Of a stretch of DNA of 64,000 bases, positions 10,743 through 20,600 are shown in pieces. Within the stretch, counting starts at the first letter, position 1. Each line of letters begins with the position of its first letter. This DNA comes from Siphonodentalium dalli (lineage: Eukaryota > Mollusca > Scaphopoda > Gadilida > Siphonodentaliidae). Position numbers and translations under genes: made by a program. The stretch spans positions 53,244,760 through 53,308,759 of the forward strand of contig CP136069.1 of NCBI GenBank assembly GCA_032622095.1, read 5' to 3'. The notes under the pieces were generated by a model that made no database searches, had not been told where the DNA came from, and saw only the letters and a program-made list of their open reading frames with translations.

Positions 10743-10930
10743 CTGATCCTGAGCGCTGCTGAGAGTATAGAGGTACCCAGTTACAGGGTTGCCACTATAC
10801 GGTGCCCACGTCGTACAGTTTTTATTGGCGTCGTTCCATGATACGCGCTCGATGATGTTCTCTGGCTTGCTGATGTAGATGCACGTGGTAATCGCCTGCG
10901 TCCATCCGAAGGGACAACCCGACGCTGGAA
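10743..10930 (-). CDS. C-type lectin gene, exon 4 seen: first third of CTLD 2
   Basis: This 188-nt exon encodes PASGCPFGWTQAITTCIYIS, then WNDANKNCTTWA and GYLYTLSSAQDQ. CPFGW, TTC.Y, W.DA...C and L..L.S.Q fit the start of a CTLD. It is exactly as long as the homologous exon 30812-30999. The acceptor has a long pyrimidine run (cttttttt-aag, with aag instead of cag). The first two bases complete the codon left open by exon 13304-13440 (A|TT). It ends in phase 0 (GAT CAG) at gtcagt. Cysteine spacing is normal, and the loop between W and L is longer than in CTLD 1 and 3. Confidence 0.86.
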
Positions 10931-11059
10931 CTTAAAAAAAGAAAATTGTTCCAATCTAGCTGCTTCGGCCACACGCAGGGGGTTGTCGTTATCGCATTTT
11001 CTTTACTAAATACTCATATGCAATGAAGAGAAATGAAGATATAATAAGTACACACATTT

Positions 11060-11180
11060 ATCTGAACTTATTATCTGAACAGTTCCCACAATCGAATGGG
11101 AATAACTCTGCTATTGAATGAATAGCAAGCCATTCCGACGTATACTTTTATAACTGGTTGCAGAATCCCTGAAGTCAGAC
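11060..11180. mobile_element. Fragment of a TTAA miniature element
   Basis: ACTTATTATCTGAACAGTTCCC and ACTTTTATAACTGG recur in the elements at 33321-33566 and 55949-56215. This copy lacks recognisable ends. Confidence 0.4.
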
Positions 11181-11213
11181 GTGACACCATATAAATACCA
11201 TTGGATATACTTT

Positions 11214-11462
11214 TTAACCCTTTGAGTGCCAGGGGCCGATCTCATCGGCCCTAAACCTACAAAATTAGTCTGTTAAAGAATATAAGAATAAATTATTAAA
11301 ATTGTCAAAAATTGTAAAAACAAAACAAAAACAAAATTGTTAGGCCAATGCATTCTCTTATATATGCGAGGCGACCTATGGTCGACTCGCATATATAAGA
11401 GAATGCATTGGCACAGGGTATATGGGTTGATACAAAAATCGACCTGGCACTCAAAGGGTTAA
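11214..11462. mobile_element. TTAA-flanked MITE (piggyBac-like ends) carrying a 69-nt hairpin
   Basis: TTAA (11214-11217) is followed by CCCTTTGAGTGCCAGG. The right end is the exact complement, CCTGGCACTCAAAGGG, followed by TTAA (11459-11462). The TTAA duplication and CCC-start termini are the piggyBac hallmark. Near the left end a short hairpin (GGGCCGAT/ATCGGCCC-like) is present. The interior holds hairpin module H1 at 11344-11412. The element is non-coding. Confidence 0.85.
11344..11412. repeat. Mobile hairpin module H1
   Basis: A 69-nt near-perfect palindrome. Its arms start GCCAATGCATTCTCTTATAT and continue ATGCGAG; the loop is GCGACC-TATG-GTCGAC. Identical arms recur at eight other sites in the window. 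Confidence 0.9.
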
Positions 11463-12311
11463 CGAAGGTTGGCGCTGGAGTTAAATTTTCTCTTGCCAAA
11501 ATGTTTGCCAAATCATTTTTTTGCCAAATTCCAAAAGGACTTTAAGAAGGCGAATATGTGAATTTTTTGTTTTAAATCTAAATTTCAAATTATCAATTTG
11601 AAGGGGAAATGTATTATTCTCTATAACCAATGTATGCAATTATACAATGACAACACATGTTCACCCGCACAGTACAAGAGGACCGTTCAAAGTATGTAAA
11701 AAAAGTGGTGTAAACAAAATAAAAACAACAATTTTCAAGGCTGGTCATTTGAGAGTTTGAAAGGAAATATTTGCAACAAACGCACTGCATTATCTATAGC
11801 TTATCATCATCATAATCATTATCAATCTACAGGGCAAGTCTTTTGATCTTTCGTTCAGGTGACAATTACATACTATTTAGTTCCAATTTAACAAATATAA
11901 GCAGCTCGTCTGATAATCGGATAATTATGAGTCTTCAAATTGATACTTCTCGCTGTATAAGAACGGATCAAGATAAGTTTTAAATTCAGGTAGATCAACT
12001 GTCATATCTGGCAGGGAGTTACTGTAGTTAATGCAATAATCTGAAAGACATAAACACTCAATAGTGATTCATCTTTTCAGACAATGTGTTAGTTTAGGCT
12101 GTTTGTTTTGTTATTTGCATGGGCGCTGTCAGACTGCATGCCGGGGACTGATATATTTGCACATAGCTATTTTGTTTATCTAATGTATTATTTTGTCTTT
12201 TTTTCAATTATTAGTTGAAGACAAATAAATAAATTGAATTTAATTGAATCCCCCTGTGATCACACGAGATACAGCCCCATCCTTTGACTTAGTATACAAC
12301 AATTTTATAAA
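11463..12311. other. Intron with a LINE/SINE-like 3' tail
   Basis: Near 12165-12245 the sequence ends in AAGACAAATAAATAAATTG followed by AATTTAATTGAA. This A-rich tail is typical of the 3' end of a short retroposon. The remainder is AT-rich intron with no recognised exon. Confidence 0.4.
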
Positions 12312-12560
12312 AATGTATAAAAGATGCATAATCCGATTAAGCGCCCCTAAATTACTATTTATTTGGATTCGGGGGTATATTTGATTCGAGTCGAGGAACC
12401 CACCTATCAACAGCTGATCAAAGCTCAGAGTTATTAGATATCGATTTTTTAAATCTATTATTTTTCACCATCGAGAATTACGGTCGACTGTCGGACCAAA
12501 TTGCGGATGAAGATGGATAACTTTAAAATAAAGAGGCTTTCTGTTAATAATAAGGCCAAG
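12312..12560 (+). mobile_element. Copy of the TTAA-flanked repeat, second subfamily end
   Basis: It starts AAGATGCATAATCCGATT, then CCCCTAAATTACTATTT, a GATTCGGGGG block, GAGTCGAGGAACCCACC and AAAGCTCAGAGTTATTAG. The order is the same as at 7095 and 62969, but with an alternative left end shared with 36640. Confidence 0.65.
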
Positions 12561-13303
12561 TTTCGTCGAACAGCATGTTGATAAATAACACGTTTCGGGC
12601 AAATTTATACCATAGTTGATAGTGGTTAGCATTACTTTTTGGACAATTAATCGATTCTGATAACTGAAGCGGCATTTCTAAAAATGTTGTTGGAATCTGA
12701 TTTTATGGGGACCTCTAATCTTAAAATCACAATTATGCCATAAGCCGATACAGGCCCCCGCGGAGGAGGGGGGGGGGGGGGCACCAATATACCTATATAG
12801 ACTTGCCACATTCTTCCAGTGGATATGTTGTTTGGTTACTAACATATCGGTTGTATTCACTAAAGTAAGTCCATAATATGTCTTTAATGCGTGGAACATG
12901 TATAAAATAATGCCGTGCATCGGTTGTCTCTGTGGAACGTGCCATTCACATGTCAATGCAATAGGAGATAATTATAATGCTATGGTACAAGAAGACAAAA
13001 TAGTTCCACGCAAATCTGACAATTATCTGTTTGGGAAACCCATTATTTATGGACCGATTTTAATAGGGTTCTGGTATTATGTGATCAGTCTGTGTTGTCG
13101 GCGACACAATTATTATTGAACTCGTATTTTCTCCAATTTACAAGAATCTTGTAAATTCTGGTATTTGGACAGCGTCGATAGCGTGAGAGAGATTATCGGT
13201 GCTACGAGAGCTCGAGCGTGAATGTGTGCATGCATCTTGTCGTTTTCTCACGTTCTCCTCTTCTTTTTTTCTCAATACAATTTGTTTTGTCTATGAGACT
13301 CAC
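12561..13303. other. Intron, poly-G tract
   Basis: A GGAGGAGGGG run of about 20 nt lies near 12762-12782. Otherwise AT-rich intron without a recognised element. Confidence 0.45.
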
Positions 13304-13440
13304 TTGCTAATCCTCCAGGTGGCGCTATTTCACAAATGAAGCCAAGTCGTCTGCTGCAGATCTCGTCGCTAAATTTAGCTTGGGTATTTATAGCACAGCA
13401 ATCTTCGTTGTCCACGTTATCTGGTTCTGTGTTCCATTTA
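13304..13440 (-). CDS. C-type lectin gene, exon 3 seen: last third of CTLD 1
   Basis: This 137-nt exon encodes KWNTEPDNVDNEDCC, then FSDEICSRRLGFICE and the linker IAPPGGLA. The W.TEPDN...EDC and C....GFICE spacing is that of a CTLD C-terminus. As in the next domain, the motif is EPD and the WND position is FSD, so classical Ca2+/mannose or galactose chemistry is unlikely. The first base completes the codon AT|T from exon 16585-16721, and the last base (A) opens the codon finished by exon 10743-10930. The donor is gtgagt (13298-13303); the acceptor is ataatccccag. The linker to the next domain is only a few residues. Confidence 0.88.
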
Positions 13441-14136
13441 CTGGGGATTATTATTGATAATATACACACGGAAAAGTAAGTTGCTCCCTTATGCATTGGC
13501 CCATATATTTGCAGAAATTGATCCGTTTGCTCTATCTCTTTGTACAAACGACGTTTCCACACACGTTATGATCAGTTTGTATAGTTAAGGAGATCTAGTG
13601 ACCGATTCTGAATGGGTAGTTCCATGTAAATATCCGCAGCAACAGTTACAGACTTGTGCATATTCCTTTCTGAAAATTGGATTTCAGATAGTGAAATGTT
13701 CGTGTTGAGAGACGGCACATGTATGTGTATGGTCTATATATGATTTCATACGTGGTCAGCTTAGAATTTGTTAGAATGTTAGTGTATTTATTTATGAACT
13801 TTATACTGATTTTTCAAAAGTAGGTCAAGTGTCAATTCCATAAAAAAATTCTCAAAAAATGAATTTATATCAAAATTCCAATTACCAAGCACAGCCGCCA
13901 GATATTATGTCTTTTTATGCTTTAGTTCTTTGACAATTGCTTCATATTTAACTTTTGCTGTGGATATTTGCATGGAAATCCCCATTCAAAACTGTTCACT
14001 ATACCCCTCTTAACTGCGTGGGCTAGTCTCAAATTATCGGCCGATTTTGTAAAAATAATTACGAATACACTCAGCTTTTTATGGTAATATATCATAAAAA
14101 AGCTATATAAATATAAGAACTTAATGTAGAGGGAGT
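13441..14136. other. Intron, nothing firmly recognised
   Basis: A 26-bp block with TTTGTACAAACGACGTTTCC at about 13538-13563 recurs near 31626-31652, so part of this stretch is a dispersed repeat. Confidence 0.45.
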
Positions 14137-14249
14137 GTGTTATTGTGGAATACGGCTTAGTGGTCGTTTGGGTGCACATTTAGTGTGTGCCGCTTCGCGG
14201 TTGACACAATGTGCCCCAACGACCACAGTGCCGTATTCCGCAATAACAC
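14137..14249. repeat. 113-nt hairpin with GTGTTATTGTGGAATACGGC arms
   Basis: GTGTTATTGTGGAATACGGC is mirrored by GCCGTATTCCGCAATAACAC; inner GGTCGTT..GGTGCACAT arms pair as well. It lies 28 bp left of the GC-rich inverted-repeat element and may be a separate miniature element. Confidence 0.7.
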
Positions 14250-14277
14250 ATACACCCACTACAATCATTTCTAAGCC

Positions 14278-15560
14278 CCTGTCACACTCAGGCCGGCGCT
14301 TGCGTTGTGCTGCAAAAGTATCAAAGCGCCCACCTAAACGCACTAAGGTCTCCAAGAACCGATTGGTGACGCAGTGGACACTGGCTAGGACGGGAGAGGG
14401 TCCCCATGGTCGCACATAGGCACCAGAGCGTCGCGCTTGTTTTGTGCATGCACAAAACAAGCGCAGATTCTCGGCGTCCTGACCAAGGCGTAGTAAGCTT
14501 ACTGCAGTTGCAGAAGAATTCTTGATGCGACCACGAGTAGCTTGTATCCGTCCTTGCTACGTCAACGGGGCGCTCATGTTGCTCGCTTGGCGCAGTAAGA
14601 GCGCCGCGCTTGTTTTGTGCATGCAAAAAACAAGTTGTGCATGCACAAAACAAGCACAGAGTCTCGGCGTTCTGACCAAGGCGTAGTAAGCTTACTGCAG
14701 TTGCAGAGGAATTCTTGCTGCGACCACGAGTAGCTTGGATCCGTCCTTGCTACGTCAACGGGGCGCTCATGTCGTTCGCTTTGCGCTGTCGTGGCGACGG
14801 TACTGCGCCTGGTAAGAACGCCGAAACTCTGCGCTTGTTTTGTGCATGCACAAAACAAGCGCGGCGCTCAGGGGCAATCACCTCTTCGGTTCTTGGATAC
14901 CTTAGTGCGCTTGCTTAGATATGTCCAATTTTGGTGCAGACTTTGTATTTCCTAATGTAAAAAAAGGGCGCATTTGTAACCGGTTTACTGGTCGCAGCTA
15001 ACGTACGAGCAAACGTACAGTCGACTTTGAACAAAATCGACTTGGAAAAAAATGCACGACGTATTTGTAACCCAGTAACTGGTTACAATTGCGTCGTATT
15101 ATTTTTCTGCACCAAAATCTGCCATATATGCGCTTGCTTGGCGCTTTGATACTTGTTCAGCGCAATGCAAGCGCCGGTCTGATCGCAGCGGAGTGTGACA
15201 GTGGTTTAATCGGACAGATATCCTATTGCGGATTGTTGGGTATATTCCCCACAACATAAAAACTGACTATGACTAGGGAACGCAGAAGACACTCTGTGTA
15301 CTCTCCGCGCCCGCACATGCAGAGAACGTTTTGCAGACGTGTTGAGAACGTACTAGCAACACAATAGCAGCGACTTGAGCGCACCAAGGACTAGAGAAAA
15401 CACAGCGAGAGCGTGAGACTTGACAAAGTAGGAACGCAATAGGAGCATACTTTGTGTCAACAGTTAGACAATTGTGGACAGTTTTCCGCGCTCCTCCTGC
15501 GTGTTACTCACATTTTGGTAATTTTCAGCGCAATGCAAGCGTCGGCCTGAGTGTGACAGG
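14278..15560. mobile_element. GC-rich inverted-repeat element with internal direct repeats and 32-bp palindromes
   Basis: The left end CCTGTCACACTCAGGCCGGC is mirrored by GTCGGCCTGAGTGTGACAGG at the right, and a second right-type end lies near 15165-15206. Inside, a block of about 193 bp (14471 on) is repeated at 14664. Palindromes built on GCGCTTGTTTTGTGCATGCA occur at about 14429-14462, 14608-14655 and 14831-14862. The island is clearly GC-richer than the surrounding intron. No transposase frame was found, and no target duplication was convincing. Confidence 0.65.
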
Positions 15561-15905
15561 TGTTTTAAATAGACATACCTTGTTCTTACACCAATCATAA
15601 ATATCGCTTAAATAGCATGTTATTGTCAAGATCGTACGCTGTGTTATGTAAACAAAAGCCAAATTATGTTAGAGAAAGTTTGTATATAAATCACAACCGA
15701 ACCGAAGTTTCGACGAAAATCATATTCATAACGGCATACTCATTATAATTACACATATATGTATATATGTAGGGGAACTACCATCGACTATATTCAGGAA
15801 TAAACAAGGCCGGATCAAACACCAAAGCGTGGAAATTAACCCCCGAAATACCGCAATCGCCGAATATATTTGCCGTTAACCCTTTACCCAACAGAAGGGC
15901 CCTGT

Positions 15906-15974
15906 GCCAATGCATTCTCTTATATATGCGAGTCGACCATAGGTCGCCTCGCATATATAAGAGAATGCATTGGC
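15906..15974. repeat. Mobile hairpin module H2
   Basis: 69 nt with the same arms as H1; the loop half-sites are GTCGACC-ATA-GGTCGCC. Confidence 0.9.
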
Positions 15975-16053
15975 TTAACACATTAAAAATTATAAAATTG
16001 TTAAAGAATGTAAGAAAAATGGTAAAAAGTGTTAAAAAAAAGATTTTTTTTAG

Positions 16054-16122
16054 GCCAATGCATTCTCTTATATATGCGAGGCGACCTATGGTCGACTCGC
16101 ATATATAAGAGAATGCATTGGC
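16054..16122. repeat. Mobile hairpin module H3
   Basis: 69 nt with the same arms as H1; the loop is GCGACC-TATG-GTCGAC. It is the reverse complement of H2, 79 bp away. Confidence 0.9.
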
Positions 16123-16584
16123 ACAGGGTATAACTGTAACTATCACAATGTGGTCAAGGAGCCGGTTCCAATGATACCCATATTTGTATGGTTCTATTGA
16201 GACAGACCGAAGATATTTTAGGCTGTTGAAGCTTTATTTGGCCGGTTTTGGCCGGTTTGTTGGGTAAAGGGTTAATGAAGCTCATGCACAGACTGTAGCA
16301 GACAGTTCTATCTATGTACCACTCTTCAGAAATTGGAAGGACATATTTAAAGGAACATTTGCTTATTTATTTAATGGCCATTTCTAAATGTATTCATCAG
16401 CGTCGACATGCTTAAAGGACTCCTCAGCGTATCCTTTCAATCAGCACTCAAGGCAAGCACACAGGGTGACTCGTGTTTAATATTCACCAACTTGAAGGAC
16501 AATGACAGAAAGACGTGATTTATTCCACTGACCCCGTGTTACACACCTTTAAGTTTATATACAATATGTCTAATCAGTACTAAC

Positions 16585-16721
16585 ATGAGTGACATGTCTG
16601 GATATTCCTCGTCCTCCCACAGCCAGACTCCAGTGCCACCGCTTTCATCCTGATTCCAGTCGTCGAGAGCTGTCCACACGCCGTCCGTGTTATATGTCCC
16701 CACCTGGCCGGTCAAGTACGT
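16585..16721 (-). CDS. C-type lectin gene, exon 2 seen: middle third of CTLD 1
   Basis: This 137-nt exon encodes TYLTGQVGTYNTDGVWTALD, then DWNQDESGGTGVWLWEDEEY and PDMSL. VWTALDD and GVWLWEDEEYPD correspond to the CTLD core W.GL.D and W.W.DG..... The acceptor is ctgtttcag, phase 0. It ends in phase 2 (AT) at a gttagt donor (16579-16584). Joining to exon 13304-13440 gives PDMSLIKWNTEPDN, the expected path into the EPN-type loop. The acidic stretch WEDEEYPD is unusual next to the putative ligand loop. It is separated from the exon encoding the first third by a 14-kb intron. Confidence 0.86.
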
Positions 16722-17498
16722 CTGAAACAGTTTTAATCACTCAAATAAGTTAAACAATTAAAAATAACAATAATAATTTAATGATTGAATTAAATTTATA
16801 AATTTAATTAAATGGGCTAATTACTAATTAGTCCTGCTAGCTGTTCAGAAGACACCGTCGATGGAATATAGCGCTCGCTCTATTCCACTCCAAGACAGTC
16901 CATATGTGTTTTATTATATATGACAGGACGGGAGGGTACCTCGAATCTGTTGTTTCCAAACTTGTTCTAATATGGCTAATATTTATTTATAATGGCCAAC
17001 AACTGTGGTATATCAATATAATTCCAGATGTTTGAAGTCATTGACTTAAGCGGGAATTATGTTCTCCATGCATGCGATGGTTAATGCATTCGCACAATAT
17101 ATGTAACTCTGAAAGTGTGGAGATCAAAAGTGATTAATTCTAAATAGTGAAGAACAAGTGAGATCACATATGTATATATATATATAAGTAATGATATGAC
17201 GTGGCACTTCCTGTTTGGGTCAGACCACGATCGCGGGTGGCAGCCATGTTAACAATTTAAAGTATAATTATGTAGATCAAGAGTTATGACATTTTTAAAC
17301 GACATGTTCAATGTATTGTATGCTATATTTGTGTATTTTATAGATGCTCGTTGTTTATGATGATAGTGTGTTTCCTGTTTGAAATTTCGCCTCGTCGGCG
17401 CCGTCATTCTAATCAGACGTAACGGTGTGACGTTCAGAAGGTTGAGATGATTTCTCCTGATGTTTGAGTTATGTTCTGATGCATATCGTTTTCGGGAT
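16722..17498. other. Intron, no element recognised
   Basis: AT-rich start (on the left) of the 14-kb intron 16722-30811. No exon or clear repeat. Confidence 0.5.
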
Positions 17499-17507
17499 CT
17501 GATTTCA
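17499..17507. repeat. 9-bp target site duplication, left copy
   Basis: CTGATTTCA, repeated exactly at 26761-26769 on the other side of the foldback element. Confidence 0.8.
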
Positions 17508-17660
17508 GGAAGTGTCTATTCGCCATCGGATGGCAAATAGCGATTCTACCGATATGCGCTATTTGCCATCCGATGGTATTTTAAATAAAAGAAAACATAT
17601 CATATCATCACAATACGCTATTATAACGAGGATTTCTACCACCTTCGTGATCATTAGGCC
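17508..17660 (+). repeat. Terminal inverted repeat, left, with subterminal hairpin
   Basis: It carries a perfect 20-bp stem: CCATCGGATGGCAAATAGCG (17523-17542) pairs with 17557-17576. A TAAAAGAAAACATATCATAT segment follows. Only a handful of differences separate it from the right copy, for example AAATAAAAG versus AAAGAAAAG. Confidence 0.9.
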
Positions 17661-20600
17661 CAGTTGACCGTCGGTTGACCACCTACATATATCCTGGGGG
17701 GATGGCAAATAAGGAATCGACAAATTTTGAAGGAAATTTCGTATAGTTTGAACATTTAGTGGCACAAGCTGTCGCTATATGGCCACATAATCATCATTTG
17801 TACCCGCCTTACTGAAAACCCGGACCAGTTGACCGTCGGTTGACCACCTACAGATATCCTGGGGGGGTGGCAAATAAGAAATCGACAAATTTTGAAGGAA
17901 ATTTCGTATAGTTTGAACATTTAGTGGCACAAGCTGTCGCTATATGGCCACATAATCATCATTTGTACCCGCCTTACTGAAAACCCGGACCAGTTGACCG
18001 TCGGTTGACAACCCACAGATATCCTGGAGGGATGGCAAATAAGAAATCGACAAATTTTGAAGGAAATTTCGTATAGTTTGAACATTTAGTGGCACAAGCT
18101 GTCGCTATATGGCCACATAATCATCATTTGTACCCGCCTTACTGAAAACCCGGACCAGTTGACCGTCGGTTGACCACCCACAGATATCCTGGGGGGATGG
18201 CAAATAAGGAATCGACAAATTTTGAAGGAAATTTCGTATAGTTTGAACATTTAGTGGCACAAGCTGTCGCTATATGGCCACATAATCATCATTTGTACCC
18301 GCCTTACTGAAAACCCGGACCAGTTGACCGTCGGTTGACCACTTACAGATATCATGGGGGGATGGCAAATAAGAAATCGACAAATTTTGAAGGACATTTC
18401 GTATAGTTTGAACATTTAGTGGCACAAGCTGTCGCTATATGGCCACATAATCATCATTTGTACCCGCCTTACTGAAAACCCGGACCAGTTGACCGTCGGT
18501 TGACCACTTACAGATATCATGGGGGGATGGCAAATAAGAAATCGACAAATTTTGAAGGAAATTTCGTATAGTTTGAACATTTAGTGGCACAAGCTGTCGC
18601 TATATGGCCACATAATCATCATTTGTACCCGCCTTACTGAAAACCCGCACCAGTTGACCGTCGGTTGACCACCCACATATATCCTGGGGGGATGGCAAAT
18701 AAGGAATCGACAAATTTGAAGGAAATTTCGTATAGTTTGAACATTTAGTGGCACAAGCTGTCGCTATATGGCCACATAATCACCATTTGTACCCGCCTTA
18801 CTGAAAACCCGGACCAGTTGACCGTCGGTTGACCACCCACAGATATCCTGGGGGGATGGCAAATAAGGAATCGACAAATTTTGAAGAAAATTTCGTATAG
18901 TTTGAACATTTAGTGGCACAAGCTGTCGCTATATGGCCACATAATCATCATTTGTACCCGCCTTACTGAAAATCCGGACCAGTTGACCGTCGGTTGACCA
19001 CCCACAGATATCCTGGGGGGATGGCAAATAAGGAATTGACAAATTTTGAAGGAAATTTCGTATAGTTTGAACATTTAGTGGCACAAGCTGTCGCTATATG
19101 GCCACATAATCATCATTTGTACCCGCCTTACTGAAAACCCGGACCAGTTGACCGTCGGTTGACCACCCACAGATATCCTGGGGGTATGGCAAATAAGAAA
19201 TCGAAAAATTTTGAAGGAAATTTCGTATAGTTTGAACATTTAGTGGCACAAGCTGTCGCTATATGGCCACATAATCATCATTTGTACCCGCCTTACTGAA
19301 AACCCGGACCAGTTGACCGTCGGTTGACCACCCACAGATATCCTGGGGGGATGGCAAATAAGGAATCGACAAATTTTGAAGGAAATTTCGTATAGTTTGA
19401 ACATTTAGTGGCACAAGCTGTCGCTATATGGCCACATAATCATCATTTGTACCCGCCTTACTGAAAACCCGGACCACGTGACCGTCGGTTGACCACCCAC
19501 AGATATCCTGGGGGGATGGCAAATAAGGAATCGACAAATTTTGAAGGAAATTTCGTATAGTTTGAACATTTAGTGGCACAAGCTGTCGCTATATGGCCAC
19601 ATAATCATCATTTGTACCCGCATTACTGAAAACCCGGATCAGTTGACCGTCGGTTGACCACCTACAGATATCATGGGGGGATGGCAAATAAGAAATCGAA
19701 AAATTTTGAAGGAAATTTCGTATAGTTTGAACATTTAGTGGCACAAGCTGTCGCTATATGGCCACATAATCACCATTTGTACCCGCCTTACTGAAAACCC
19801 GGACCAGTTGACCGTCGGTTGACCACTTACAGATATCATGGGGGGATGGCAAATAAGAAATCGACAAATTTTGAAGGACATTTCGTATAGTTTGAACATT
19901 TAGTGGCACACACAAGCTGTCGCTATATGGCCACATAATCATCATTTGTACTCGCCTTACTGAAAACCCGGACCAGTTGACCGTCGGTTGACCACTTACA
20001 GATATCATGGGGGATGGCAAATAAGAAATCGACAAATTTTGAAGGAAATTTCGTATAGTTTGAACATTTAGTGGCACAAGCTGTCGCTATATGGCCACAT
20101 AATCATCATTTGTACCCGCCTTACTGAAAATCCGGACCAGTTGACCGTCGGTTGACCACCCACAGATATCCTGGGGGGATGGCAAATAAGGAATTGACAA
20201 ATTTTGAAGGAAATTTCGTATAGTTTGAACATTTAGTGGCACAAGCTGTCGCTATATGGCCACATAATCATCATTTGTACCCGCCTTACTGAAAACCCGG
20301 ACCAGTTGACCGTCGGTTGACCACTTACAGATATCATGGGGGGATGGCAAATAAGAAATCGACAAATTTTGAAGGAAATTTCGTATAGTTTGAACATTTA
20401 GTGGCACAAGCTGTCGCTATATGGCCACATAATCATCATTTGTACCCGCCTTACTGAAAACCCGGACCAGTTGACCGTCGGTTGACCACCCACAGATAAC
20501 CTGGGGGGATGGCAAATAAGGAATCGACAAATTTTGAAGGAAATTTCGTATAGTTTGAACATTTAGTGGCACAAGCTGTCGCTATATGGCCACATAATCA

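Larger units (their letters stand above)
15876..16275 (+). mobile_element. TTAA-flanked MITE (piggyBac-like), copy with two hairpin modules
   Basis: TTAA (15876-15879), then CCCTTTACCCAACA. The right end is TGTTGGGTAAAGGG, then TTAA (16272-16275). The element contains hairpins H2 (15906-15974) and H3 (16054-16122), which are reverse complements of each other, plus a unique arm of about 140 bp. Nearly the same element lies in the other orientation at 59853-60242, so the family moved recently. This copy has one extra TTGGCCGG-type duplication near its right end. Confidence 0.92.

Noticed and set aside
15778-16146. Frame of 122 codons with Cys/Tyr-rich repeats (also 60082-60402)
   Set aside because: Translation of the 69-nt hairpins; the same peptide pieces recur at every hairpin.
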